DNA of 64,000 nucleotides from CAYRNY01 sp964425755 (GCA_964425755.1 CAYRNY010000002.1:124001-188000), one strand, 5' to 3'. Shown: positions 42,730 through 51,365, counted from the stretch's first letter. Notes: generated by a model from the sequence alone, not told the origin. Translations and numbers: made by a program.

Positions 42730-43490
42730 TGCTGGAGACGGTTGATCTCACACAGGCATTGGATCGCAGTACATACCGCGAGCAATTGATCCGGTACCAG
42801 GTGCGGCTCGGCGAGCTGGGCTTCCAGGTCTACCAGCAACAGCGCCCGGTCATTATCGCCTTCGAGGGGTGGGACGCGGCGGGTAAGGGCGGGGCGATCC
42901 GCCGTTTGACCGAACGGCTGGACCCGCGCGGCTACGTCGTGCATTCGATCGGCGCGCCGAAGGGCGACGACGCCGAACACCATTACCTGTGGCGTTTCTG
43001 GCGGCGGTTGCCCGAAACCGGGCAGATCGCGATCTTCGACCGGACGTGGTACGGGCGCGTGCTGGTGGAACGTGTCGAAGGGTTCTGTTCAGAGGAAGAA
43101 TGGCGGCGCGCGTACCGCGAGATCAACGAGTTCGAGCGGCAGTTGGTCGATTTCGGGACGGTGATCGTCAAGTTCTGGCTGCACATCAGCGAAGACGAGC
43201 AGCTCGCGCGGTTTGAGGCGCGGAACGAAACGGCGTACAAATCGTGGAAGCTGACCGACGAGGACTGGCGCAATCGCGAGAAATGGGACCTTTACGCCGA
43301 GGCAGTGGAGGATATGCTGCTCAAGACCAGCACGACCGTCGCGCCCTGGACGGTTGTGCCCGCGAATGACAAACTTTTCGCGCGCGTGTTCGTGCTCCAG
43401 ACGGTGGTCGAGGCGCTGGAACAGGAACTTGACCTGTCCTTCGACGCGCGCAGAGATGGCGCGAAGAAGAAGAAGCGCAAGAAAAAATAA
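42729..43490 (+). CDS. Polyphosphate kinase 2 family protein (copy 2)
   Basis: About 253 residues, same family: FEGWDAAGKGGAIRRL, IFDRTWYGRVLVERVE, FWLHISEDEQLARFEAR. It differs from copy 1 in the Walker A follow-on (GGAI against GTCV) and in having an extreme basic tail (AKKKKRKKK), which could hold polyphosphate. ATG at 42729 lies within TGATG of the first gene's stop, so translation is coupled; a GTG one codon earlier is possible. Confidence 0.9.
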   Translation: MLETVDLTQALDRSTYREQLIRYQVRLGELGFQVYQQQRPVIIAFEGWDAAGKGGAIRRLTERLDPRGYVVHSIGAPKGDDAEHHYLWRFWRRLPETGQIAIFDRTWYGRVLVERVEGFCSEEEWRRAYREINEFERQLVDFGTVIVKFWLHISEDEQLARFEARNETAYKSWKLTDEDWRNREKWDLYAEAVEDMLLKTSTTVAPWTVVPANDKLFARVFVLQTVVEALEQELDLSFDARRDGAKKKKRKKK

Positions 43491-43495
43491 CGCCG

Positions 43496-43526
43496 CGCTC
43501 CGCACAGGGTGGTCCCATGCGGAGCG
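43496..43526. terminator. Bidirectional terminator between PPK2 and BTAD genes
   Basis: CGCTCCGCA (43496-43504) pairs perfectly with TGCGGAGCG (43518-43526); GGG and CCC inside the loop extend the stem. Confidence 0.75.
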
Positions 43527-43555
43527 TCAGAAAGTTGTCATCGTGCCCATCGCGA

Positions 43556-44806
43556 TTACAGTTTCGCGCGGATGCGCTCGGCTAGTTCAATTGTCTGACG
43601 GTCTGGGGCCACACCGAGCGTCGCTTGGAGTTCGGCCTCCAGGCGTTCGTAAGTTGCCAGTGCGTCGGCGGGTTGGCCGAGCCTCTCGTAGAGCCCCATG
43701 ATCGCGCGTGCCAGGTCTTCGCGTTGCGGGTTCGTTGCAGCAGCGCGCAGGTAGAATCCGAGCGCCTCGCGCTGGTCTTCTTGGCGTTCGTAGATGCGGG
43801 CCAGCCCGGCGAGGGCCTCCGCATAGCTGCCGAGCAACTCACTCCGGCGGCGTTCGATCCATTCCTGACCGGTGATCGTGCTCAGAAACGGGCCGTTATA
43901 AAGCGCGATCGCATTCTTGTAGAGCGCGATCGCCTCGGTGTCCGGGGCGACGGCGGCGTTTTGCACCGCTTCCGCGAATTTTATCACGTCGTAGTGCAAC
44001 TCCAGTTCGGGCGAGATGCGGTAGAAACCGGACCAGTACACGGTGAGGTCGGTATCAAGGATCTCGCTGATCTTGCGCTTGGTGACGTGGAAGACGTTGG
44101 TTGCCTCGCGCGTGCTGAGTTTGGGCCAGAAGGTCGCGAAGATCTCATCCCGCGTGGTCATCCCGCGGTCGACGAAGTAGTAGAACAACATGCGCGGCAG
44201 CACACCGTCCCAATGGTCGATCCGGCGCCCGTTGATCAGCACGCGGCCCGGCCCGAGCGCGCGCACCTCGAGCACGTTCTTATCCGGCGGCTGGATGTAG
44301 TCCAGCAACATACGGTCGGGATCGGTCGGGACGAGCGCCAAGCGGTCGTGCAAATCGTCGTGTGACAACAATGCCATCGGCAGAACGCGCGTGCCGAGGA
44401 TCACGCGCGAGCCTGGCTTGAGTTGCCTGGCGAGCCCGGCCATGAAGCGCGTGCTGTGCTCTTGTTCGACCTGGTCATACGCATCCAGGATCAGCGTCAC
44501 ATTGCCGCGCGCGTTCAGGTGTTCCGCGACCGTCTTGGCGGCACCAGCCGGGTCGCTGGGCAGGGAAGGGCGCGGTAAGCCGAGCTGTGTTTCGAGCGCA
44601 TCACTAAGCCGGTTGAGCAGGTCAGAAAACGGCAAGTTCTGCTCATTGACCGACACGAACACGGTAGCTATGGCGGGATTCTCCAGTACCGGCGCGAAGA
44701 GACTGTGCTGGCCGTGAAAGTCCGGGTGGAGGACGACCAGGGTGGTATCTGGCGAGAGTTGTTTAAATTGGTCGTGTGCAAACGAAGCAGTGTCGACTAT
44801 ATTCAT
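43556..44806 (-). CDS. BTAD-type transcriptional regulator with ruined N-terminal P-loop
   Basis: 416 residues. The N-terminal about 165 residues look like a STAND/MalT ATPase core. LILDAYDQV (about 105-113) fits Walker B and GSRVILGTR a sensor strand. The Walker A position reads HPDFHGQHSLFAPVL (27-41), with G-K-T replaced by G-Q-H. A winged helix (about 180-270) and a bacterial transcriptional activator domain of TPR-like helices (about 275-416) follow. SARP regulators normally carry the winged helix first, so the order is reversed. Target genes are unknown; neighbours are PPK2 and rel. Promoter at 44907-44935. Confidence 0.8.
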   Translation of the reverse strand: MNIVDTASFAHDQFKQLSPDTTLVVLHPDFHGQHSLFAPVLENPAIATVFVSVNEQNLPFSDLLNRLSDALETQLGLPRPSLPSDPAGAAKTVAEHLNARGNVTLILDAYDQVEQEHSTRFMAGLARQLKPGSRVILGTRVLPMALLSHDDLHDRLALVPTDPDRMLLDYIQPPDKNVLEVRALGPGRVLINGRRIDHWDGVLPRMLFYYFVDRGMTTRDEIFATFWPKLSTREATNVFHVTKRKISEILDTDLTVYWSGFYRISPELELHYDVIKFAEAVQNAAVAPDTEAIALYKNAIALYNGPFLSTITGQEWIERRRSELLGSYAEALAGLARIYERQEDQREALGFYLRAAATNPQREDLARAIMGLYERLGQPADALATYERLEAELQATLGVAPDRQTIELAERIRAKL

Positions 44807-45107
44807 GAGTTTCTACTCCATCGTGCAAGTACAGGTGATGTGTATTCGGACAAGTAATCATTGTTTTTTTTGTTATAGGGCTAGACTTAAGGACTTTATT
44901 GATAGCATTATACACGCATGGTGAAAAGTCTACAACCTATGGTATTGTTTGAAATCGATTAATGCTTCTCATGTGGGGAAATAAGAGGGCTGTTGTGTAC
45001 GCGGCTAGTTTTTGGTAGAGTCGTGGCGTGAAGGTGCGTGCAACGGGCTGGGCGGTTGGGAGGATGGCGTTCCGCCGTGCGCCGCCGGATGCTGCGGCTG
45101 GCGCTGT
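44807..45107 (-). other. Intergenic region between rel and the BTAD gene
   Basis: 301 bases, AT-rich at the left. It contains the BTAD promoter; I see nothing else convincing, including no clear rel terminator. Confidence 0.55.
44907..44935 (-). promoter_or_regulatory. Promoter of the BTAD regulator
   Basis: Minus strand TTGTAG (44930-44935), 17 bases, TATAAT (44907-44912). Leader about 95 bases. Confidence 0.7.
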
Positions 45108-47297
45108 TCAGGCGGTGCGCCGGACGGCTTCGACGACGTTTGGCAGGCGTTCGATCTTGGTCAGGATGCGTGCGAGTTGCTTAACATCGCGGATTTCCAT
45201 CGTCAATTCGAATGTGGCGATGTTCTGCCGGGTGCTGATATTGACGTTCGACATATTAATGTTTTCGTCAGCGATCACTGCGCCGATGTCACGCATCAAC
45301 CCTTCACGGTCATAGGCGACAATCACCACCGGCACGGGGAAGCTCTGCTGCCCGCCTTCTGGGGGCCAGGTGACGTTGATGATCCGCTCCGGCTCGTTGG
45401 TGTTGAGCACATTCTTACACTTGTGATGGTGCACGGTGATGCCTTTGCCGCGCGTGATGAAGCCGACGATCGGGTCGCCGTAAGTAGGGTTGCAACAGCG
45501 GGCCAGCGTGACCAGCAAGCCGTCGGTTTCGTCAATGCGCATCCCCTCGGCCTGAACCGGCCCGTCATGCGTGACGGTCGCTTCGAGCAGCGCTTCTGTC
45601 TCGGTATCCTGCTCGGTTTCCAGCAGTTTGAGGCTGATCTGCGCGCCGGTGATCTCGCCGTACCCGATCGCGAGCATCAGGTCTTCGGCTTTGGCATAGC
45701 CGAGCTGGGAAGCGACATCTTCGCGTGAAACGGTGCTGCGGCCCAGTTTGCGCAGCTCGCGTTCCAGCACTTCTTTGCCTGCTGCCAGCGCTTTGTCGCG
45801 CTCGCGGCGGCGGAACCACTGCTTGATCTTGTTGCGCGCGCGCGTGGTCTTGACGTAGCCCAGGTCAGGATTGAGCCAGTCCAGGCTGGGGCCGCCGCGA
45901 TTGGCGGTCGTGATCTCGACGCGGTCGCCGTTGCGCAGTTGGTAATCCAGGCCGACCAGCCGTCCGTTAACATTCGCGCCCCGGCAGCGGTGCCCGACCT
46001 CGGTGTGCACGTAATAGGCGAAGTCGATCGGTGTCGCGCCTTCCGGCAGGTCGATGATGTCACCTTTTGGCGTGAAGGCGTAGATGCGGTCCGGGCTGAT
46101 TTGCTCCATCATGCCTTGCACAAAGCCGTCGGCATCCTGTGTGCCGGTTTCCTGGACCTCTTCCATCATGCGGCGCAGCAGCTCCAGGCGGCGGTCAAAC
46201 GCATCACTGGAGCTGGCAGTGGAGCGATTTTCCTTGTAACGCCAGTGCGCCGCGACACCGTATTCCGCTTCTTCGTGCATGGCGCGGGTGCGGATCTGTA
46301 CTTCGAGCGTTTTTCCTTCGTTGTCCAGTACGGCGGTGTGTAGGCTGCGGTAGTGGTTTTCTTTGGGCGACGAGATGTAGTCGTCAAACTCGCCGGGAAT
46401 GGCATGGAAGACGTTGTGAATGATGCCGAGCGCCTGGTAACACTCTGGCACGGTATCCACGATGATACGTAGCGCGCGGATATCGTAAATCTGGCTGAAG
46501 GGCAGGTTCTTCGTCTCCATCTTGCGGTAGATGCTGTAGATGTGCTTGGGCCGCCCGGTGATCTCAGCCCGCAGCCCTTCTTTGGCGAAGAGCTCCTGGA
46601 TGTGGGCCTTGATGCGCTGGACATATCTTTCGCGGTCGGAGCGCCGCTCGTCGATCTGCGCGGCGATCTCGCGGTATTTTTCTGGCTCCAGGTGGCGAAA
46701 GGCGAGGTCTTCGAGCTCCCATTTCATCTGCCAGATGCCGAGCCGGTTGGCGATCGGCGCGAAGATCTTGATCGTTTCGGTGGCTTTCTGAACGCGCTTG
46801 TGCGGCGGCATGTGGCCGAGCGTGCGCATGTTGTGCAGCCGGTCCGCCAGCTTGATCAGGATCACGCGGAAGTCAGACCCCATCGCCAGGAACATCTTGC
46901 GCAGATATTCCATCTCGCGGTCGCCTGCCTTGCCCCCGTGCATTCCTTCGACGCCGGTCGGCAGCTTCTTCAGTTTGCTGACGCCGTCGACCAGTTCGGC
47001 AACCTTGGTGCTGAACTCCGCTTCGAGTTCTTCGCGTTCGATGTCCGTATCTTCGAGCGTGTCATGCAGCAGGGCGGCGGCGATCGTGGTCGCGTCCAGG
47101 CCCATGTCCGCGAGGATCTGCGCGACGGCGATGCAATGCGCGATGTACGGCTGGCCGGATTTACGGATCTGCCCTTCGTGCGCGATGCGCGCGCGCTCAT
47201 AGGCCCGCTCGATCAGGTTGCGGTCGCTGATCGAGAGGTGCGGAAGCGCCTCAAATATCCCCGAAATCTCGGGGGCGGTTGTCCCAAGCATCGTCAT
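45108..47297 (-). CDS. rel: RelA/SpoT-type (p)ppGpp synthetase/hydrolase
   Basis: 729 residues. Hydrolase HD domain complete: His54 (YIAHCIAVA), His78-Asp79 and Glu82-Asp83 (LLHDTLEDT), Asp152 (KLADRLHNM). Synthetase domain about 240-350 with YRSLHTAVLD. Its diagnostic motif is EFDD (303-306), the form usual in synthetase-only RelA, rather than R-x-K-D of bifunctional enzymes. TGS (about 405-465, ITAFTPKG-like YAFTPKGDIIDLPEGATPIDFAY) and C-terminal ACT (about 650-729) follow. It controls the stringent response. Promoter 47421-47449. Confidence 0.93.
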   Translation of the reverse strand: MTMLGTTAPEISGIFEALPHLSISDRNLIERAYERARIAHEGQIRKSGQPYIAHCIAVAQILADMGLDATTIAAALLHDTLEDTDIEREELEAEFSTKVAELVDGVSKLKKLPTGVEGMHGGKAGDREMEYLRKMFLAMGSDFRVILIKLADRLHNMRTLGHMPPHKRVQKATETIKIFAPIANRLGIWQMKWELEDLAFRHLEPEKYREIAAQIDERRSDRERYVQRIKAHIQELFAKEGLRAEITGRPKHIYSIYRKMETKNLPFSQIYDIRALRIIVDTVPECYQALGIIHNVFHAIPGEFDDYISSPKENHYRSLHTAVLDNEGKTLEVQIRTRAMHEEAEYGVAAHWRYKENRSTASSSDAFDRRLELLRRMMEEVQETGTQDADGFVQGMMEQISPDRIYAFTPKGDIIDLPEGATPIDFAYYVHTEVGHRCRGANVNGRLVGLDYQLRNGDRVEITTANRGGPSLDWLNPDLGYVKTTRARNKIKQWFRRRERDKALAAGKEVLERELRKLGRSTVSREDVASQLGYAKAEDLMLAIGYGEITGAQISLKLLETEQDTETEALLEATVTHDGPVQAEGMRIDETDGLLVTLARCCNPTYGDPIVGFITRGKGITVHHHKCKNVLNTNEPERIINVTWPPEGGQQSFPVPVVIVAYDREGLMRDIGAVIADENINMSNVNISTRQNIATFELTMEIRDVKQLARILTKIERLPNVVEAVRRTA

Positions 47298-47420
47298 CTC
47301 GCCCTACCTCTACCTGTTCGCTGGGTGCAGCTATTCCTACTGCTGAAGGTGCGTCCGGTTGGCCGGATTTCGCTTTGCTTCACGTTGCCGGTCGGTAAAG
47401 ATTTATCTAGATAATGTTTA

Positions 47421-47449
47421 AGTATAGTCACTGCGCGGGTGAGATGCAA
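47421..47449 (-). promoter_or_regulatory. rel promoter
   Basis: Minus strand TTGCAT (47444-47449), 17 bases, TATACT (47421-47426). Confidence 0.72.
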
Positions 47450-47589
47450 CGACTTTGTAGGTTTTGATGTCAAAGCAAACTGCTTCAAAAAATGCGTAGG
47501 CCGAAGTGCGTACTGACGGATGCCTGTTGCCATGCAAGGCGGACGTGTCACTAAACAGTGTTAAGGGGAACGGCCAGCGTACGATCTAG

Positions 47590-47618
47590 TTGAGACATAC
47601 CTTCAATTAAGGTATATT
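47590..47618 (+). promoter_or_regulatory. VKOR promoter with overlapping operator-like dyad
   Basis: TTGAGA (47590-47595), 17 bases, TATATT (47613-47618). ATACCTT-CAATT-AAGGTAT (47597-47615), a perfect seven-base inverted repeat, fills the spacer and enters the -10, a position suited to a repressor. Confidence 0.68.
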
Positions 47619-47736
47619 CTAACTGTGATCACGTGTCAAGTGCCACGTAATCATACGCGGTGCGATCTAGACGCACACCACACTATGGAGATCATAACCG
47701 AACTGGTGTGCGTTTGGTATATTTCAGGAGGGTTGT

Positions 47737-48228
47737 GTGGACACTGCGAAGACGAACAATGCGACTCTTGCCCGGTTGAGAGTGGTGACGGACTGGCCGC
47801 GCGTGTTGGCGATCGTGCTGGCGATTGGCGGTATGTTTGTTGCCGGGTATATGTCCTGGGCGGAGGTGACAGGTAACGAAACCGTGTGCGTCGACACCGG
47901 CAACATAGACTGTGTCGCGGTGCAAGAGAGCGCCTATGCGACGACGTTCGGCGTGCCGGTTGCGGCCATGGGGTTGCTGGGCTATATCGCGATCCTGGGT
48001 GTGCTGGTGCTGGAAGACCAGTTCAATCTTTTGGCTGCATACGGGCGCACGCTGGTAGTGGCGATGGCGTTGTTTGGTGTGATGTTTCAGACCTATCTGA
48101 CGTATATTGAGGCGGCGGTGCTGGAGAAGTGGTGCCAGTGGTGTATCGCCTCATACGTGTTGATCACCGGGATTTTTCTGATCGGCATCTACCGGCTGAA
48201 CAAGTTCTTCAGCGAGCTTCGCCGTTAG
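47737..48228 (+). CDS. Vitamin K epoxide reductase (VKOR) family protein
   Basis: 163 residues, four or five helices. Loop cysteines Cys51 and Cys59 (CVDTGNIDC) and the active-site CQWC (Cys133, Cys136) are all present, as in bacterial VKORs that reoxidise DsbA using quinone. GTG start at 47737 with AGGAGGG upstream. There is no fused thioredoxin domain; the DsbA-like protein at 49.3-50.2 kb is the obvious partner. Confidence 0.93.
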   Translation: MDTAKTNNATLARLRVVTDWPRVLAIVLAIGGMFVAGYMSWAEVTGNETVCVDTGNIDCVAVQESAYATTFGVPVAAMGLLGYIAILGVLVLEDQFNLLAAYGRTLVVAMALFGVMFQTYLTYIEAAVLEKWCQWCIASYVLITGIFLIGIYRLNKFFSELRR

Positions 48229-48257
48229 GGGGCGAGCTTGTTGTGAGAGGGAACAAC

Positions 48258-48290
48258 GGGCGGCTCAGTTGTCGGGCCGCCCATTTGTCG
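48258..48290. terminator. Bidirectional terminator VKOR / S1 gene
   Basis: GGGCGGC (48258-48264) pairs with GCCGCCC (48276-48282), then ATTTGTCG. Confidence 0.72.
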
Positions 48291-48304
48291 TTCGGGCGAA
48301 CGGA

Positions 48305-49024
48305 TTATTCTTGCGCGTGCTGCTGAAGCGTCCGCGCGAAAATCTCTTCCCGGTCTTGGCTGCGCTTATTCTTCTTGCGACGTTTCTTGTTCGACTTGTC
48401 GGCGGGCAGGTCAAACCCTGAGTCTTCCATCGCACGGCGCAGCGCCACTTCCATCGCGGTCGGCATGTCTTCATCCGGCGCTTCGACTGTTGTGGTGGCC
48501 TGTACGGGTTCTTCGAGCGCGCGCACGCTCAGGTCAATTTGCTTTTTGCGGCGGTTGACATCGATGACTTTGACCTGCAGCTCGTCGCCCACATTCACGA
48601 CGTCGGACGGATCACTGACGTACCCCGTTGCAAGTTCCGAGACGTGAACCAGACCGGGACGTTCAGCGCCGATATCCACAAATGCGCCGAACTTCTCCAG
48701 GCGGACCACCGTGCCGGTATAGACGTTGCCCGTTTCGATCTCATTCCAGGTCACTGCCGGTGGCTTGAGCATCGTCAGGCTGATGCGGCCCTTCTTGTGG
48801 TCAACGTCCTTGACGAACACGGTAACTTCGTCGCCTTCATTGACCACGTCGGTCACATTCTTAACATGTCCGTCGGAGAGTTGCGAGATGTGGAGCAGCC
48901 CAGGCCGGCCAACGCCAATGTCAACCAGTGCGCCGTATAATTCGGTCTTCTTGACTACCCCTTTGAGTTCCATTTTGGGGGTGAGTTCTTCTATCGTGGA
49001 TGGCGCGTTATGTTCGGTAGTCAT
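48305..49024 (-). CDS. Protein with two S1 RNA-binding domains
   Basis: 239 residues. S1 domain 1 about 17-87 (GVVKKTELYGALVDIGVGRPGLLHISQL) and domain 2 about 97-167 (GTVVRLEKFGAFVDIGAERPGLVHVSEL), then a basic tail (KSNKKRRKKNKRSQDREE). It is much shorter than ribosomal protein S1, so more like a general RNA-binding or YabR/CvfD-style factor. Alone on its strand. Confidence 0.88.
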   Translation of the reverse strand: MTTEHNAPSTIEELTPKMELKGVVKKTELYGALVDIGVGRPGLLHISQLSDGHVKNVTDVVNEGDEVTVFVKDVDHKKGRISLTMLKPPAVTWNEIETGNVYTGTVVRLEKFGAFVDIGAERPGLVHVSELATGYVSDPSDVVNVGDELQVKVIDVNRRKKQIDLSVRALEEPVQATTTVEAPDEDMPTAMEVALRRAMEDSGFDLPADKSNKKRRKKNKRSQDREEIFARTLQQHAQE

Positions 49025-49197
49025 GGGACGTGCTCCTTACGTATCCGTACCGGTTGTGTGCCGGTAAGTTCTCTATAGGGATCGGGCGGATTATACCGGT
49101 TTAAAATCAGAGGGTCAACGGTTGGTTTGCCGGATTGTGCCTTTCGGCGCAAGATTAGGGTAAAGTGGCGCTCTGAGGCGTGTTCTTGGGTAAAGCC

Positions 49198-49239
49198 GTG
49201 CAACACGAGACCGGGTCGCCGCTGTGTTGCACGACCCGG
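49198..49239. repeat. Two interleaved inverted repeats downstream of the DsbA-like gene
   Basis: GTGCAACAC (49198-49206) pairs with GTGTTGCAC (49224-49232). CCGGGTC (49211-49217) pairs with GACCCGG (49233-49239). The two stems interleave, so only one can form at a time. They lie after the dsbA-like stop and may serve as its terminator. Confidence 0.6.
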
Positions 49240-49292
49240 CACGACACGCGCGTCGCGATCAGGGTGTTGCGGCTGGCGGCTGCGTGCCGGAA

Positions 49293-50246
49293 CTAGCTTT
49301 CGTCGGCGAGATGTTCTTCGATAATGCTCTGGAACACCTCGAACGGCTGCGCCCCGATCGCGTACACCACACCGTTGATCACGAAACCAGGCGTCCCGCG
49401 CAACCCGTATTCCTCAGCGGCCTGGAAGTCAGCCAGCACCTCGTCGAAATATCGCTGGCTGCTGAGGCATTCGCGGAAAGCGTCCGTATCCAGGCCAATG
49501 TCGCCGGCGTAGGCTACCATGGTATCCTCGTTGATCGGCGTGTTTTCCTGTTGTGTCAGGCGATCAAACAGCCGGTTGTGCATCTCCCAAAACGCCTCGG
49601 GTGCTTGCTCTTCGGCGCACTCGGTCGCCATTGCCGCGATAAGCGATGGCTCACCGAAGATGGGGAAGTCGCGATAGACGAACTTCACCTCGTCAGGGTA
49701 AGCTTCGAGGATTTTCGGCAGGGTTTCGCTGTACCAACGCCCGCAGAAACTGCACTGAAAATCCGAGAATTCCACGATCACGACCGGTGCATCTTCCGGC
49801 CCCAGGAACGCGTCATCATCCTCAGCCACACCGCGCGGGATCACGGTCGGGGTGGGGGGGACCGGCGTGTTGGTCGGGCGCAGCATGGCGACCTCTGTGC
49901 CCACCGCGTCGCCCACCATCTGCTGCAACGCCGCCGGATTGACTGAGCCATCCCCATCCGCAGCGGCGATCGACTGCGCGATCTTCGTTCCGACGACCTC
50001 GTCGGCGATCTGGCGTACCTCGACTTCCGAGAGCGACTCGTTCTTGCCGGAGTTGAACGCGAAATCGCCAAGCGGGGTGGTTATGGCGCATGCCAGCGTC
50101 ACGAACGCGCCCGCAATGAACGCGACCACAAGCGGCCAGCGGCGTGTAGCCCCCGGGCTGGACGCTGGCGGCGCGGTGCGCGGCGTGTTGTCACGCAGCG
50201 AAACCGGCTCGGCAGTGTTGGGGGCGTCGGTCTTGTGTTCTGACAT
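49293..50246 (-). CDS. Membrane-anchored DsbA-like thiol oxidoreductase
   Basis: About 317 residues. Cytoplasmic N-tail, one helix (about 35-55), a linker with a Pro/Thr segment, then a thioredoxin-4/DsbA fold. VEFSDFQCSFCGRWYSETLP carries the CSFC active site (near 165) and GLRGTPGFVING the cis-proline loop. ATG at 50246 behind AAGGAAAGG. It probably introduces disulfides in exported proteins and is reoxidised by the VKOR encoded 1 kb away. Confidence 0.9.
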   Translation of the reverse strand: MSEHKTDAPNTAEPVSLRDNTPRTAPPASSPGATRRWPLVVAFIAGAFVTLACAITTPLGDFAFNSGKNESLSEVEVRQIADEVVGTKIAQSIAAADGDGSVNPAALQQMVGDAVGTEVAMLRPTNTPVPPTPTVIPRGVAEDDDAFLGPEDAPVVIVEFSDFQCSFCGRWYSETLPKILEAYPDEVKFVYRDFPIFGEPSLIAAMATECAEEQAPEAFWEMHNRLFDRLTQQENTPINEDTMVAYAGDIGLDTDAFRECLSSQRYFDEVLADFQAAEEYGLRGTPGFVINGVVYAIGAQPFEVFQSIIEEHLADES

Positions 50247-50400
50247 GGCCTTTCCTTCTTGTGCTCCGCTGTTGAACGACAATACAAGTTTAAGGATTAT
50301 ACGAAATCCATTGCTGGATTGGCAATACCGGATGAGGTTACCCGTCTAAGGGTACCACGTTCGCGCGGTTGGCAGTGTTGCCGGGGCAACACCAATCGTT

Positions 50401-51297
50401 TCAGTGGCTGGATGGCGCGCCGCTGGGATGCGGGATCAGCAATGGGCTGAGCGGGTCATGGGCGCGGTGGCGCGCAACGGCCCGGGCCTGGGTGCGGTTG
50501 GCGTAGCAGTACACACAGCCGTAGGGACAGGTGTCGTACATGCCGATGTCGCGGCTGGCGACACAGCCGCAGAAGTGCCGCGTCGGGCGGTGCCCGGTGA
50601 CGTGCGGGCGGTCGGGGAAGAGCGCCGCCAGCAGGTCGCCGTCAATGCAGTGTGCCTGCCGCACGCGAGCGCCGTGCAGGTCGTCCTGGCAGCATGCGTG
50701 CAGCGTGATCCTGTGCGCGTCCGCGATATCGGCGAGCCGCTCTACCAGCGCGCGTTTGGCGGCCAGTGGCGGATCGTCGTACGCGATCCCGGCCTGCTGC
50801 ATCCGCTGCAAGACTTTGCCGTAGAACGTGGCGAAGCTGAAGTAGCAGCGCGTGGTGTGTCCTTCCAGTGCGGCGGCGATCTGCGCGAAGCGATCCGCAT
50901 ACCACGCCGGGGAAAGCGCCGGAGTGATCACGATCGGGTCGAAGCGCCATTGAACGTGATACGGGCTGGTGCGCTCCGCCAACGCGCGAGCAGCATCTGC
51001 TACATGTTCCCAGCGCGGGACGTGCGGCTCCAGTGCCCGGGGCAGGCCCGTGATCGTGACATGGGTGATGAAGCGGTACCCACGTGCGTGTAGCTCAGGA
51101 ACACGCTCGACCAGCGGCGCGGGATTCTTGGTCCAGAAGACGATGCTGTGCACATCAGCAGGCCGGAGCGACACCGTGTGAATCTGCCCGCCGAACGGGT
51201 TCGGATACGCTGCGCAGCCTTCATCCAGGCGGTACATGAACCAGGGCTTGTAGAAGGCGGGGATATCAGTACGGCGGCTGGCGGAGATGATGTGCAT
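50401..51297 (-). CDS. DUF1848 family protein (putative Fe-S, radical-SAM-like)
   Basis: 298 residues. MHIISASRRTDIPAFYKPWF is the family start, SIVFWTKNP and YHVQWRFDPIVIT follow, and the C-terminal cysteine cluster CGCVASRDIGMYDTCPYGCVYCYA (about 242-265) suits an iron-sulfur cluster. Function of the family is unknown. Between it and recA lies a nine-base inverted repeat. Confidence 0.88.
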   Translation of the reverse strand: MHIISASRRTDIPAFYKPWFMYRLDEGCAAYPNPFGGQIHTVSLRPADVHSIVFWTKNPAPLVERVPELHARGYRFITHVTITGLPRALEPHVPRWEHVADAARALAERTSPYHVQWRFDPIVITPALSPAWYADRFAQIAAALEGHTTRCYFSFATFYGKVLQRMQQAGIAYDDPPLAAKRALVERLADIADAHRITLHACCQDDLHGARVRQAHCIDGDLLAALFPDRPHVTGHRPTRHFCGCVASRDIGMYDTCPYGCVYCYANRTQARAVARHRAHDPLSPLLIPHPSGAPSSH

Positions 51298-51329
51298 GGT
51301 TGGCCTTTCACAGGCGGGCGCAGAGCCGA

Positions 51330-51365
51330 CCGCGCCCGCGGGCTACAGATGCACCCCGGGCGCGG
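51330..51365. repeat. Nine-base inverted repeat between recA and DUF1848
   Basis: CCGCGCCCG (51330-51338) pairs with CGGGCGCGG (51357-51365). There is no T-run; possible recA terminator. Confidence 0.5.

Larger units (their letters stand above)
47298..47736. other. Divergent intergenic region rel / VKOR
   Basis: 439 bases carrying one strong promoter for each neighbour. A dyad overlaps the VKOR promoter. Nothing else is recognisable. Confidence 0.65.

Noticed and set aside
47716..47723. TGGTATATT as the VKOR promoter -10
   Set aside because: It overlaps the ribosome site region and lies only about 14 bases from the start codon; the promoter at 47590-47618 is better.
49198..49239. H-type pseudoknot
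   Set aside because: The loop that would cross the nine-base stem has zero bases, which is sterically impossible; the two stems are alternatives instead.
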